Origin: Giardia muris
Lineage: Eukaryota > Fornicata > Diplomonadida > Hexamitidae
Reading direction: 5' to 3'
NCBI GenBank assembly: GCA_006247105.1
Contig: CM016928.1
Coordinates: 496,001 to 560,000, forward strand
Length of the DNA stretch: 64,000 bases
Shown: positions 35,634 to 44,588 of the stretch, piece by piece
Position numbering within the stretch: position 1 is the first letter of the stretch
How the letters are laid out: the number at the start of each line of letters is the position of its first letter
The notes under the pieces: model-generated
Told to the model about the DNA's origin: nothing
What the model saw: only the letters and a program-made list of their open reading frames with translations
Database searches by the model: none
Position numbers and translations under genes: made by a program

Positions 35634-38600
35634 ATGGCCGAGGCACAGGCTCCTCCGGACTATGCCCGCGCATTCGCGGCCGCTCAGGCCCAGGGTGTGG
35701 GGCGGACGCCGGCGCACCATCTCGTGCGAGTTTTTCAGGTGGCACTCCGGGACCAGGCTTCAGGGGCCCCCGCAAGCCTCACCAACTTCATCCAGGACTA
35801 CCTCCGGGACGGCGGTATCGCTCGCCTTATGGAGGTCGTCCATGCACTCGTCGTCGCTGGGGCTCTATTAGGTATCTATTCGGTAGTACCCGATCGGGAA
35901 CGTCTCTTAGCACTTCAACGGGATCCTACTTGTACTCGATGGATATCAGCCATCAAGACGGTCGGTGTGATGGCGGGGACGGTGGCCACGGGCAAAGGTC
36001 TGTTTCCCCCATGGCTAAGCGTTGGGACTGGTGCTAGTCGGGCACAGGGCTTTTGTTTCGTCCTCTTACGAGTGGATGTCATGCAAGCCGAGCTTGTGGC
36101 GAATCCGGTACTCAACTTCTTACATCCCAACGATAGGCTCGCGATCCAACAGTCATTGACGGTGTATGGGAATTATCGACACCGCATTTGTGCCGCCTTC
36201 ACCCCAACATTTCTACGGGACACCCACCACTGTCTCGGCGTGACAGCGATGGTTCTCTTTCTCGTGGAGCTCTTAAATCAACCGGAAACCACTCTCGATC
36301 AGTTTCTATGCGGACTCAGACGCGTCATCATCGCTTCTATGGTTCGGAGAGTCCCCCTCTCCTTCTCGTTGCTCTCACGCATCATCCTTACCGCCGGAAT
36401 GTTACCAGCATACCTTTCTTCCGAGTTTCTTGAAGTCTTCTTTCCTGAACTCACCCCAAAGATCCAGAACTTCCTCTATGGAAACATACTTCGATATTAC
36501 CTATCTTCGCGGTTAGAAACGCAGACTCTCTTGGATCGGATCGTTATTCTTCTGCGTCACTTCCATGCGCCCCTAGAGCAGCCTATTTCCACCCTTCTAC
36601 GAGGTATCTTCCAAGTACATTATGGGACCGAGCAGTTTGTCTATCCCTTTCTCGAAAGCGTCGTTGAGAAGCTCTACAACGTCTACAACCCCGAGGAGCA
36701 ACTCCGACAGATGCGCCTGGTCCTTAAGAATAAGTTACTGCAGGTTCTTCCCCAGATCCAGAGCAAGGATGGGCCCGGGATAGGGACTCTCTTCAATCGA
36801 TTAGATACTCATCGGTGCGGGACAGTTACCGCCCTGTTTGCAGAGCCATTGAATGGCGATGATGTCCCTATCATCCAGCTTCTCCTTCTCTTGCAAGAGC
36901 AAGGCTTTTCTGAAGAGGCAGGTGCCATCTTTCGTCTGCTCTTCGGAGAGATGATCTCCATTGATAACATTGACCTCGTGGCATGTATGCTCATATCGGT
37001 ACCTGGGGTGGCTACGTATGTTCCCGATGTGATCCTTGAGGCTCTTGGATGCCCCTTCCTCAACGACAGAACTCTAGAGAAGCATATGGAATTAGCTGAG
37101 AGGCACGACCTTCCGGTGCTACGCAAGGTTCTTCTACACTCCTTCTATCGGGATGACCATCATCAGGTCACGGCGCGTCTTTGGGCCATCCTCTCCACCC
37201 TCCCCTTCTCTACTCGCCGACAGTTCTACCTCAGCCTCCCCGTTGCGGCCGCTGAGCTTCGGGCGAAGTGTGCGATCTGCCCACTGTTGAACTATTACGC
37301 TCACATGCTTGACATGGGGCTTCTCCGAATACTCAACCTGGTCAGTTACAGAACATTCGTCCATTTCTCAGACCTGTTGAGTACCCTTCCCGCCGTCTTG
37401 TTCGTCTACATTTCCGAGCATGTCGTACGGAAGGTCGAGTTGACGGACATGAGATCGGCGCTATTTTTCCTTATCGCGCGTACGGTCCCTCTTGTTCAGG
37501 AACACCTGGTCTGTCTTCTTACAACAAACCTCCATGGGACCTTCGAGAGAGATCTGGCTTCCGTCTCTGCAAGGACGACGAATATATCCATTCTCTCTCG
37601 TGAAGGCCATTGGTTCCAGCAATGGTTCCGGAGCTATTGCACCTTCCTAGTACGCCTAGCCTTTTATGTGGGCCCGGACACGGCTCAATTCTTGGCGGAG
37701 CGAACGTACATGTGGTTAGCCTCCGGCGCGTTCGGAGCCCTGTATCTATTGAAGGAGATTTTGTGGTACCTTGTGGCGCCATGGGATGGGACTGAACCCC
37801 GCTATGCGCTTGTGACCGAGCTGGCCTCCATGTTAAGCCTCAAACGAACCGCCTTTGAGGTGGACAAGATGATCCACGATGACGATGATATTCCAAACTC
37901 ATTGAAGCCTGATCCGATAACGATCGCGGTACTCAACGTCCTTCTCTCGTCGGAAAACCTTCTTCCAGTCATATCCTGCCTCTCAGAAAGACGGCTTCTT
38001 AACTGGCTTGGGGTTGGGTGTGCGCCAGAACAGTTCTTCGATTTCCTACGGGGCTGTATCAACGACCTCCTGCATATTATCTCATTAGGATCGAACTGTC
38101 TCTCGAGAGAGTTCGACTACCTCCTGTTCCAGTCCGCCCAAAGTGACACATTGCCAGCTATTACTGCCCTTATAGCTTGGTACCAGCCCCTAGGCCTTGA
38201 TGCTCTTTATGAGCCCCATAGTCTTTCCCATCAATACCTACGCCTAGTCATCGATGAATCTAACAAAGAGGAAGATCTTAATGAGTTCTGTTCAGCCTTG
38301 ATGAGGGAATCCATTTCCTCCATCGAAGTCCTTATTGCAGAGACCATTCTGCCAGCTTTGGCACATACGCCTAGGTTTCTAAGTTCTAGGTGTGCCTCAG
38401 TCCTAAAAAGGGTGTTCAAACGCGTCCCAGTTTCTATCTTTCCGGTCATGATGTTAAGATGGCTAGTGATTGCCAGCTCCGCTTTGACCCGTGATAGCTC
38501 GGCAAGGTGTGCCGACTCATTGGCGTCATTATCTGCTGACGGCGTATTGCTCCCTGGTGTTGGTCCGGATGAGTGTTTGTTCCTACTCTCCTATGCTCTC

Positions 38601-38957
38601 TATTGGGCTACTCGGATATTCTCGACCTTCCTCGCGACGAGTCTTCTCGTATTCATAGAGTTCTTCCATGAACGGTTGAAAGACTCCGTTTGGCCCGCCT
38701 ATGCCCGTCTCATTGCAACGATAAAAGACTCTTATTCCGAGGACACGGGCAACGTCCATTGTGCTCGGTTTATTGCGATGAATAAGCATCTGATGGAGCC
38801 AGACCAAGTGGAGTTGGAGAAGATAGTTAGCCACGCTCAAGCCGGTTTACGGGCATACCTTACAGCGGGGGTGACACCAGACGTCCTTCACCTCTCCGAA
38901 GACGAACTGAAGGCCTTTCTTGTACCCTCGTCGGTTTCTGATGTGGTAGTATCATAA
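35634..38957 (+). CDS. Large helical protein, THO complex subunit 2-like candidate
   Basis: The 1107-residue protein is helical throughout with no signal peptide. A middle stretch aligns by eye with THOC2/THO2. TARLWAILSTLPFSTRRQFY compares with EEIWGMFKTFPYQHRYRLY. LPAVLFVYISEHV compares with NPTILFDYILSQI. WFQQWFRSYCTFLV followed by AFGALYLLKEILWYL compares with WLQSLASFCG followed by FDLLILKEVVQKM. THO2 scaffolds the THO complex that couples transcription with mRNA export. The order and spacing agree, but identity is low. Nucleoporin or exportin-like helical proteins remain possible. The last 70 bp overlap the 3' end of the small acidic gene on the other strand. Confidence 0.6.
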   Translation: MAEAQAPPDYARAFAAAQAQGVGRTPAHHLVRVFQVALRDQASGAPASLTNFIQDYLRDGGIARLMEVVHALVVAGALLGIYSVVPDRERLLALQRDPTCTRWISAIKTVGVMAGTVATGKGLFPPWLSVGTGASRAQGFCFVLLRVDVMQAELVANPVLNFLHPNDRLAIQQSLTVYGNYRHRICAAFTPTFLRDTHHCLGVTAMVLFLVELLNQPETTLDQFLCGLRRVIIASMVRRVPLSFSLLSRIILTAGMLPAYLSSEFLEVFFPELTPKIQNFLYGNILRYYLSSRLETQTLLDRIVILLRHFHAPLEQPISTLLRGIFQVHYGTEQFVYPFLESVVEKLYNVYNPEEQLRQMRLVLKNKLLQVLPQIQSKDGPGIGTLFNRLDTHRCGTVTALFAEPLNGDDVPIIQLLLLLQEQGFSEEAGAIFRLLFGEMISIDNIDLVACMLISVPGVATYVPDVILEALGCPFLNDRTLEKHMELAERHDLPVLRKVLLHSFYRDDHHQVTARLWAILSTLPFSTRRQFYLSLPVAAAELRAKCAICPLLNYYAHMLDMGLLRILNLVSYRTFVHFSDLLSTLPAVLFVYISEHVVRKVELTDMRSALFFLIARTVPLVQEHLVCLLTTNLHGTFERDLASVSARTTNISILSREGHWFQQWFRSYCTFLVRLAFYVGPDTAQFLAERTYMWLASGAFGALYLLKEILWYLVAPWDGTEPRYALVTELASMLSLKRTAFEVDKMIHDDDDIPNSLKPDPITIAVLNVLLSSENLLPVISCLSERRLLNWLGVGCAPEQFFDFLRGCINDLLHIISLGSNCLSREFDYLLFQSAQSDTLPAITALIAWYQPLGLDALYEPHSLSHQYLRLVIDESNKEEDLNEFCSALMRESISSIEVLIAETILPALAHTPRFLSSRCASVLKRVFKRVPVSIFPVMMLRWLVIASSALTRDSSARCADSLASLSADGVLLPGVGPDECLFLLSYALYWATRIFSTFLATSLLVFIEFFHERLKDSVWPAYARLIATIKDSYSEDTGNVHCARFIAMNKHLMEPDQVELEKIVSHAQAGLRAYLTAGVTPDVLHLSEDELKAFLVPSSVSDVVVS

Positions 38958-39205
38958 CACTCCTCTTCTTCCTCCTCAGGGCCTATAAATACCTCATCTT
39001 CTTCGTCAGATGGTAACTCATCTCGTACTAGCCTCTCATGGCCTAAAGAAGGGGCTTCGGTGCATTGCTTCATTGGTACCGGATCCACCATGGAATCGAC
39101 ATCTTGAGGATAGATAATGAGCTTGAGTGGGATTCGCTGTGCCTCTGAACGCATACTTGTCTCTAACTCGGTCGCTAACTGCTCCAGGCGACGGAGCTGT
39201 TTCAT
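38888..39205 (-). CDS. Small acidic hypothetical protein
   Basis: The 105-residue ORF begins at an ATG 27 bp from the divergent EB1 start. The N-terminal 30 residues form a likely helix (RRLEQLATELETSMRSEAQR), followed by the hydrophobic strand LKLIIYP and a long Asp/Glu-rich tail (EEDEVFIGPEEEEEEC). No family is recognised. Its tail overlaps 70 bp of the THO2-like gene. Support comes from the start placement and sensible composition; it could still be a chance frame. Confidence 0.5.
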   Translation of the reverse strand: MKQLRRLEQLATELETSMRSEAQRIPLKLIIYPQDVDSMVDPVPMKQCTEAPSLGHERLVRDELPSDEEDEVFIGPEEEEEECYDTTTSETDEGTRKAFSSSSER

Positions 39206-39232
39206 TGAGCTTCAAAAAGTGCATAATTTCCT
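39206..39232. promoter_or_regulatory. Divergent promoter, small acidic gene / EB1
   Basis: The 27 bp between ATGs contain cttcaaaaagtgcataatttcc, with AT-rich halves facing each gene. Confidence 0.45.
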
Positions 39233-39961
39233 ATGCCACCATTGTCACGTGCCCCTGGGAACGTCTCTAACTGCTACTTTGTGGGGAGGCAAGAGTTGCT
39301 CAAGTGGCTCTCCGACTTCTTGAAGGAGCCGGTCAAGAGGGTTGAGGACTGTGCCTCGGGGCATCATTATTGCCAGATCCTTGATGCAATTTACCCCGGC
39401 CAGGTCAATATGCAGAGGGTCCGCTTCAACGCCGCCCTCGAGTGGGAGCGCGAGGAGAACTTCAAGATCGTCCAGGACGTCCTCTCGCGGAACCAAGTGG
39501 ACCGCTGGATCGAGGTCAACAAGCTCATCACGGGGAAGTATATGGACAATCTGGAGTTCTTACAATGGTTCAAATGGTTCTTTGATCAGACTTACAAGGG
39601 GGACGGATACAACGCGGCGGAGGCGAAGGAGCGGGTGATCCGCCGCAAAGGGACTACAGGGAAGCCTACTAAGACACCGGCGGTGACGACGGGATCGGCC
39701 ACCGCAACGGCAACCACCGATGTGAAGGCACAGGAACTTGAGGAAATGAAACGGCAAATTGAGCGCGGCCGTCTCGAGTCACAGTTCTACTTCGACAAGC
39801 TACATCGTATTGAGATGTACATGGACGAGTTGAATGAGTTGATGCCACAGCTCGAGGTGGTTGAGCCCGAGGACTCCCCCTTCAACATTCGCGTCGTTGT
39901 CAAGAACATCGAGGACGTTCTCTACGCTGAATATAAGCCCACAGATCGACCATCTGATTGA
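39233..39961 (+). CDS. EB1: EB1 microtubule plus-end-binding protein
   Basis: The 242-residue protein has an N-terminal calponin-homology domain (about 15-120), with WLSDFLKEPVKRVEDCASG, HYCQILDAIYPGQVNMQRV, and YMDNLEFLQWFKWFFD. The last fits the hallmark xDNxEFLQWFKxFxD of EB proteins. A Thr/Ala-rich linker and a C-terminal coiled coil with the EBH region (ESQFYFDKLHRIEMYMDEL) follow. The terminal EEY/F tail of animal EB1 is missing. EB1 tracks growing microtubules in the spindle and flagella. Its stop is followed 17 bp later by the next ATG. Confidence 0.95.
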   Translation: MPPLSRAPGNVSNCYFVGRQELLKWLSDFLKEPVKRVEDCASGHHYCQILDAIYPGQVNMQRVRFNAALEWEREENFKIVQDVLSRNQVDRWIEVNKLITGKYMDNLEFLQWFKWFFDQTYKGDGYNAAEAKERVIRRKGTTGKPTKTPAVTTGSATATATTDVKAQELEEMKRQIERGRLESQFYFDKLHRIEMYMDELNELMPQLEVVEPEDSPFNIRVVVKNIEDVLYAEYKPTDRPSD

Positions 39962-39968
39962 CATCGCT

Positions 39969-39975
39969 AGTAAAA
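39969..39975 (+). terminator. EB1 polyadenylation signal fused to the CysRS initiator
   Basis: AGTAAAA lies 8 bp past the EB1 stop and 4 bp before the CysRS ATG. The same AT-rich bases can serve as the AGTRAA signal of one gene and the initiator of the next. Confidence 0.5.
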
Positions 39976-39978
39976 CAA

Positions 39979-41904
39979 ATGAGTCCAGGATATCCTACTT
40001 CCATAGTGGTTGAGAACACATTATCGAATAAGCGTGAGGAGCTCAGGACTCTGAGGCCTAACCGCCTACGCGTCTATATCTGCGGCCCGACCGTCTACGA
40101 CTCAACTCATCTCGGACATGCGCGCACATATGTCACATTCGATATCATTCGACGAATCCTTGAGGATCATTGTGGAATCTCTCTCACATATCAATGCAAT
40201 ATCACCGATATTGATGACAAGATCATTGTTCGTGCCATTGAACGTGGTCTTCCCATTCATGAGGTTTGTCGTCGTTATGAGCAGGAGTTCTTGGCGGACA
40301 TGTCTTCGCTTAACGTTCGTGACTTCACCCTCATCACACGTGTATCGGAATACATGGCCGAGATCATCGATACCATTCAACGTATTCTTGATAATGGCTT
40401 CGCTTATGAGAGTGCTGGCTCCATCTACTTCGACGTCACGGCTGCTCATGCGGCTGGTAAGAAATACCCACGTCTTCGTCCAAGAGGTAATAGTTCCGAT
40501 GAGTTACACAGTGCCCTTAGACTTCTTGAGGACGCTGAAGGTACCCTTCTGAAGAATCGTGTCGATGAGAAGCGTAGTCCTCATGATTTTGCCCTTTGGA
40601 AGGCTTGGAAGGAGACGGAACCCGAGGATGCTAAATGGGATGCCACCTTCCTTCTTGGTCCAACCCGGGATGTAACCACACTCTCCGGACGTCCAGGATG
40701 GCACATCGAGTGCTCCGCCATGTCTATCAAGGAACTAGGAACCACCTTTGACTTACATCTTGGCGGGTACGACCTTCAATTTCCGCATCATGATAACGAG
40801 CTCATCCAGACCGAGGCCGCAACAGGCTGTCAGCAGGCCGTGAACTACTTCCTACATAGCGGCCACCTCCGCGTCGCAGGAGATGTCATGTCCAAATCGA
40901 AAAAGAACTTCAAAACGGTACGTGAGATCCTTGAGATTTACACTCCAAACCAGATCCGCATGCTCTTCACCATGGTCCCGTATAGCTCTTCTCTTGATTA
41001 TAGCCTTGCGATGATGGATGGCGCCCTAGCACGCGAGAAGATAATTGTCAACTTTCTTGCTAACATCGATCATGAAATAGGGATATTGTCGAAGAAGGCT
41101 CCATCATCTTTACGCCTTACAGAGCCTGAGAGGCTTCTCACCGACGCAATCTCTGCCTTCCCCGCCCTTATTGACTCACACTTCCGCAAGAACTTCGACT
41201 ATGTCGAGGCTATGAATGCAGTACTCGATCTCGTTGACCGTATCAAGGCTTACTTGCATACCTGTTCCAATACTGAAGTGGAACCGAAGCGTCATATCTT
41301 GGCTCAGGCTAGGGTCTTTGTCTTACGTGTCCTCAATACTCTTGGCTTCACATATGGACAAGGAGGTTATGAGGGAGGCGATGGAAAGGCCGTAGCAGAG
41401 GTTGTCGCCACCTTCCGTGGTCGTGTTCGTGAAGTCGTTCAAGGACTCACTCCTGACACCCCTATTAAGGATATTAAGGGAATGCTTCTCATGCTTTGCG
41501 ACGAGGTGCGCGACGAGCTTCTCCCACCAACAGGTTTCATACTTGAAGATGCAGATGACCAAACCCTCGTGAAGCATATTGATGTGCTGGCGTGGAAGGC
41601 CCAGAAGCGCCGCGAAGATGAGCTTGCCGCATCGAAGCGGGCACAGCAGGAACGGCTGTGTAGAGAGCGTGAAGAAAAGCTTCGTGCCGAACGCGAGAGA
41701 GCTCAAATCCCTGCTGAGGACCTGTTTCGTAATGATCCAACGTATTCCAACTTTGATTCCCGTGGGATCCCCACCCATTTGGCCGAGCTTGATCCGACAA
41801 CCGGAAACCCCGTTCCAGTACCAAAGAGTCGTTTGAAGAAACTCGTGAAGGAGTGGGAACAGCAGAAGAAGCTTAACGAAAAGCACGCAGATGTCCCGAT
41901 TTAA
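39979..41904 (+). CDS. CARS: Cysteinyl-tRNA synthetase
   Basis: The 641-residue class I synthetase charges tRNA-Cys. The start is the ATG after taaaacaa; the frame runs seven codons further to a TTG overlapping the EB1 stop. The HIGH motif reads HLGH (44-47) and KMSKS reads VMSKSKKN (about 303-310). Zinc ligands are visible as Cys in ICGPTVYD, Cys in WHIECSAMS, and His/Glu in FPHHDNELIQTEA. A charged, coiled-coil-like C-terminal extension of about 100 residues (KRREDELAASKRAQQERL) follows the anticodon-binding part, as in eukaryotic forms. Confidence 0.95.
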   Translation: MSPGYPTSIVVENTLSNKREELRTLRPNRLRVYICGPTVYDSTHLGHARTYVTFDIIRRILEDHCGISLTYQCNITDIDDKIIVRAIERGLPIHEVCRRYEQEFLADMSSLNVRDFTLITRVSEYMAEIIDTIQRILDNGFAYESAGSIYFDVTAAHAAGKKYPRLRPRGNSSDELHSALRLLEDAEGTLLKNRVDEKRSPHDFALWKAWKETEPEDAKWDATFLLGPTRDVTTLSGRPGWHIECSAMSIKELGTTFDLHLGGYDLQFPHHDNELIQTEAATGCQQAVNYFLHSGHLRVAGDVMSKSKKNFKTVREILEIYTPNQIRMLFTMVPYSSSLDYSLAMMDGALAREKIIVNFLANIDHEIGILSKKAPSSLRLTEPERLLTDAISAFPALIDSHFRKNFDYVEAMNAVLDLVDRIKAYLHTCSNTEVEPKRHILAQARVFVLRVLNTLGFTYGQGGYEGGDGKAVAEVVATFRGRVREVVQGLTPDTPIKDIKGMLLMLCDEVRDELLPPTGFILEDADDQTLVKHIDVLAWKAQKRREDELAASKRAQQERLCREREEKLRAERERAQIPAEDLFRNDPTYSNFDSRGIPTHLAELDPTTGNPVPVPKSRLKKLVKEWEQQKKLNEKHADVPI

Positions 41905-42346
41905 CCGTCAAGTTATCCCCGCCATGTGAATCATTCCTCTCTCTTCTAATTGATCCTATGCTCTTACTACTTGTACCGTCCTTGAAATGTACCGTATCAT
42001 CCTCTTTTAAAGAGGGATGAGCAAAAGTTTCTCAGTATCTAACCAAAAGTATTGAAGCTTATCTCTCAGTCAATCCATATGGGACATCCTGATGCTCTGC
42101 TTGACCCGAGGCATCCATAAGAAGCATGCCCTCCATATTCCAGGGAGTTGAGTAGCACGACTCCTACCGATCCAGATCATTAGGCCCAAGATCGCCCAGT
42201 CCTCTCCTCCTGCCGAGACCTAGAAGCTATTCACTGTCCCATCCGCTGAACAGTTCCACGTGGTTCCAGGGCCGATACGTTGAAGAGAAGATCTCTGACG
42301 ATGTACCGCTTCCGGAGCCAGCTTCCAATCCCAATCGATCTTCCAC
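41905..42346. other. Intergenic region with no recognised gene
   Basis: The 442 bp between CysRS and the VSP 3' end hold no ORF I can support and no tRNA or repeat. It marks the border between core genes and the accessory block. The VSP stop is followed on the minus strand by AAGTGAGTGG, a weak AGTRAA-like string. Confidence 0.4.
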
Positions 42347-44314
42347 TCACTTCTCCCTGCATCCGAACCACCAACCGAGGAAGCCCCCGAGGCCTCCCAG
42401 CACCAGCAGGACGGCGATGACGATCCCCGCAATGGCACCCCCCGAGAGCCCCGAGGAGCTGGAGGAGGGGACGGCACTGCACTTCCCGTCGGTCGGAGCA
42501 TTCCCGTCCCAGCACGTGATGCAGGCCGAGGCGGAGCACGTCGTGCAGCCACTGGGGCAGGCCGTGCAGTCAGAGGAGGAGGCGACGGAGGTCGTGTTGT
42601 AGTACCCGAGACCGCAGGACGTGCAGGTGGTGGCAGAGGAGCATGCCCCACACCCGGCCGGACAGAGGGTGAAGACGCCATTGGAGAGGGGGAAGGGGGA
42701 GCCACTGGCAGCAGTAGTGCACTGACCATTGGAGGCCGATGAGCACAGCTTACTCCCGACGGAGTTCGGAGTCACGGGGTAGCAGCCCCCCTCGAAGAGG
42801 AAGTAGGCCGTCGAGCAGTTCTCGCACCTCGTGGCGGTCCCGTCGACAGGAGTCCCGTCGGCCTTCTTGCAGACGTCGTTGGTGGCCGTCCTCGAGATGG
42901 TCGAACTGACCTCGAGGCACGTCCCGTCGATCGGAACACTTCCCTTCTTGCACTCCTTGCACACCAGGGCCTCCCCGACGAGAAGCTGGTTGCTGTTGGC
43001 ACAGAGGCCCGTCTTGTCCGCATCGAAGGAGGAGAGGCAGGAGGAGTTGGAGAGCATGCATCCGTTGAGGCAGGACGTGCAGGAGAGGGACGTGGAGTAG
43101 GTGCAGGTGTCGCAGTTCGCCCTCCCGTTCGTCGCATCCCCGCAGAGATAGAGCTTCTTGTCCTTGAGGAAGGCGATGGAGGTCGAGGTCGAGCAGGTCC
43201 CGTCTGCCGTCCGAGTCGTCATTGCCGTGCACAGCTTGTTCCCGGGCTCCTTTGACTGGTCGTAGCACCCCCCGTTGAAGAGGAAGTGGGTGCTCGAGGA
43301 CCCACAGGAGTTGCAGACCCCGACCTGAGTTCCATTTTGGCTCGTCGTGCATGAGCTGGTCGGATCGGCCGTCCCCCCTTCCACCTTTATACACCTCCCG
43401 TCGACGGGGGCGAGCCCCTTCCCGCACTTACCGCAGAGGACCTCGGACCAGCCCGGGACGGAGAAGGACTCGAGGCAGATCCCGAGGCTCTTGAGGCTCT
43501 CGGGGCTAAAGCAGCCGTCGTGGAAGAAGAGGCTCCCCTCCTTGCAGGCCGTGCACTTTCCGGAGTTGGAGGCAGGGGTGCAGGAGGAGGCACTGTCCTT
43601 GGGGACGCACTTCCCGTTGACGGGGACGTGAGTGTCATCCTTGCACTCGAGACACACGAAGCTGGTCCCGATCTGCATGCAGCTCTTGCAGTTCTCGTTC
43701 GATGAGCAGCTGACGCAGGAGGTGATCGTTGGTGCCTCGAGGCTCTCCACGACAGGCCCGAACCCGGAGGCGCACTCCGTGCAGGTCGGCTTGTCGGCGG
43801 CGGGGGAGGTGCAGGTCTTGCAGTTGGGAACCCCGTTCGTCTTATCATCACAGGTGTAGAGGCCTGAGGGGTTGGAGTCGCTCCCTTTCACGAAGATGCC
43901 CGTCGCAGTATCAGCCCTCTTTGAGCACTTCCCGTTCGATGCCGCCGAGCAGAGAGCAGCACCCTCGCCTCCTGCCTGGTTGTAGCACCCCCCGTAGAAG
44001 AGGAAGTAGGTCCCTGTGCATGCCGTGCAGACACCAGTGGTTGTGTCCTTCGTACAATCGTTGGCTGTTGGGGCCTTGCACGTCCCGTCGATCGAGGCCT
44101 GGCTCGTGGTCGCGCACTCCTTGCAGACCTTCCCCAGCGTCCCGAGGTCGAGGCAGCTCCCCGTCTTGCAGTTGCCTGATGTCTCTCCTTCCGTACACGA
44201 GAGGTCTCTCGCGTTCTTCACCTCCATCGAGCCATCGAGGACGTCGATCTCCGGTACTGCTCTCCCGGAGGAGCGGTCGATCGTCCCGAGCATTGCGGGT
44301 CGTCCGGGCTCCAT
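42347..44314 (-). CDS. Variant-specific surface protein (VSP), lacking a signal peptide
   Basis: The first ATG gives 655 residues; the frame itself starts at a GTG 15 codons upstream. Some 17 CxxC motifs are spread along it (CKEC, CTAC, CKTC, CENC). A module ending in FLFxGGCY recurs four times (FYGGCYN, FFHDGCF, FNGGCYD, FEGGCYP). The C-terminus has the VSP-type anchor GGAIAGIVIAVLLVLGG, then WWFGCREK, where G. intestinalis VSPs end CRGKA. VSPs are the antigenically varied coat of Giardia. No signal peptide occurs in this or the other frames upstream, and the first 40 residues do not look like a VSP. The copy is therefore probably 5'-truncated and silent, possibly a donor for recombination. 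Confidence 0.8.
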   Translation of the reverse strand: MEPGRPAMLGTIDRSSGRAVPEIDVLDGSMEVKNARDLSCTEGETSGNCKTGSCLDLGTLGKVCKECATTSQASIDGTCKAPTANDCTKDTTTGVCTACTGTYFLFYGGCYNQAGGEGAALCSAASNGKCSKRADTATGIFVKGSDSNPSGLYTCDDKTNGVPNCKTCTSPAADKPTCTECASGFGPVVESLEAPTITSCVSCSSNENCKSCMQIGTSFVCLECKDDTHVPVNGKCVPKDSASSCTPASNSGKCTACKEGSLFFHDGCFSPESLKSLGICLESFSVPGWSEVLCGKCGKGLAPVDGRCIKVEGGTADPTSSCTTSQNGTQVGVCNSCGSSSTHFLFNGGCYDQSKEPGNKLCTAMTTRTADGTCSTSTSIAFLKDKKLYLCGDATNGRANCDTCTYSTSLSCTSCLNGCMLSNSSCLSSFDADKTGLCANSNQLLVGEALVCKECKKGSVPIDGTCLEVSSTISRTATNDVCKKADGTPVDGTATRCENCSTAYFLFEGGCYPVTPNSVGSKLCSSASNGQCTTAASGSPFPLSNGVFTLCPAGCGACSSATTCTSCGLGYYNTTSVASSSDCTACPSGCTTCSASACITCWDGNAPTDGKCSAVPSSSSSGLSGGAIAGIVIAVLLVLGGLGGFLGWWFGCREK

Positions 44315-44588
44315 TGGAGGGCAAGGGCCAGCCCCCGAACTGACTCGTCCCGTCTGCACCCGGGTGCCTGTATCTCCAGAGGTGCCTCGAGGTCGTTTGG
44401 AGGTTGACGAGTCGATGATGCGGCCACTCCACAGCCACCCAGGGATGTCAGGCCGTTGATGAGAGCTCCGGACTGCTGTTCCATCGGTCCTGTTCGCTCC
44501 CGCCCTTCAGAGAAGACTGGAGATGATCCTCCCCTCTCTGAGCACCCCACACTAGAGGACCTCGATGCCGACCCAGCTCCAGGAGGAT

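Noticed and set aside
35179..35871. Plus-strand ORF of 230 codons over L32e
   Set aside because: Antisense to a clear ribosomal protein gene and runs into the THO2-like gene in a wrong frame.
42750..43427. Alternative-frame ORF of 225 codons inside the VSP
   Set aside because: Shifted frame of the cysteine repeats, Arg/Gly-rich, no independent start signal.
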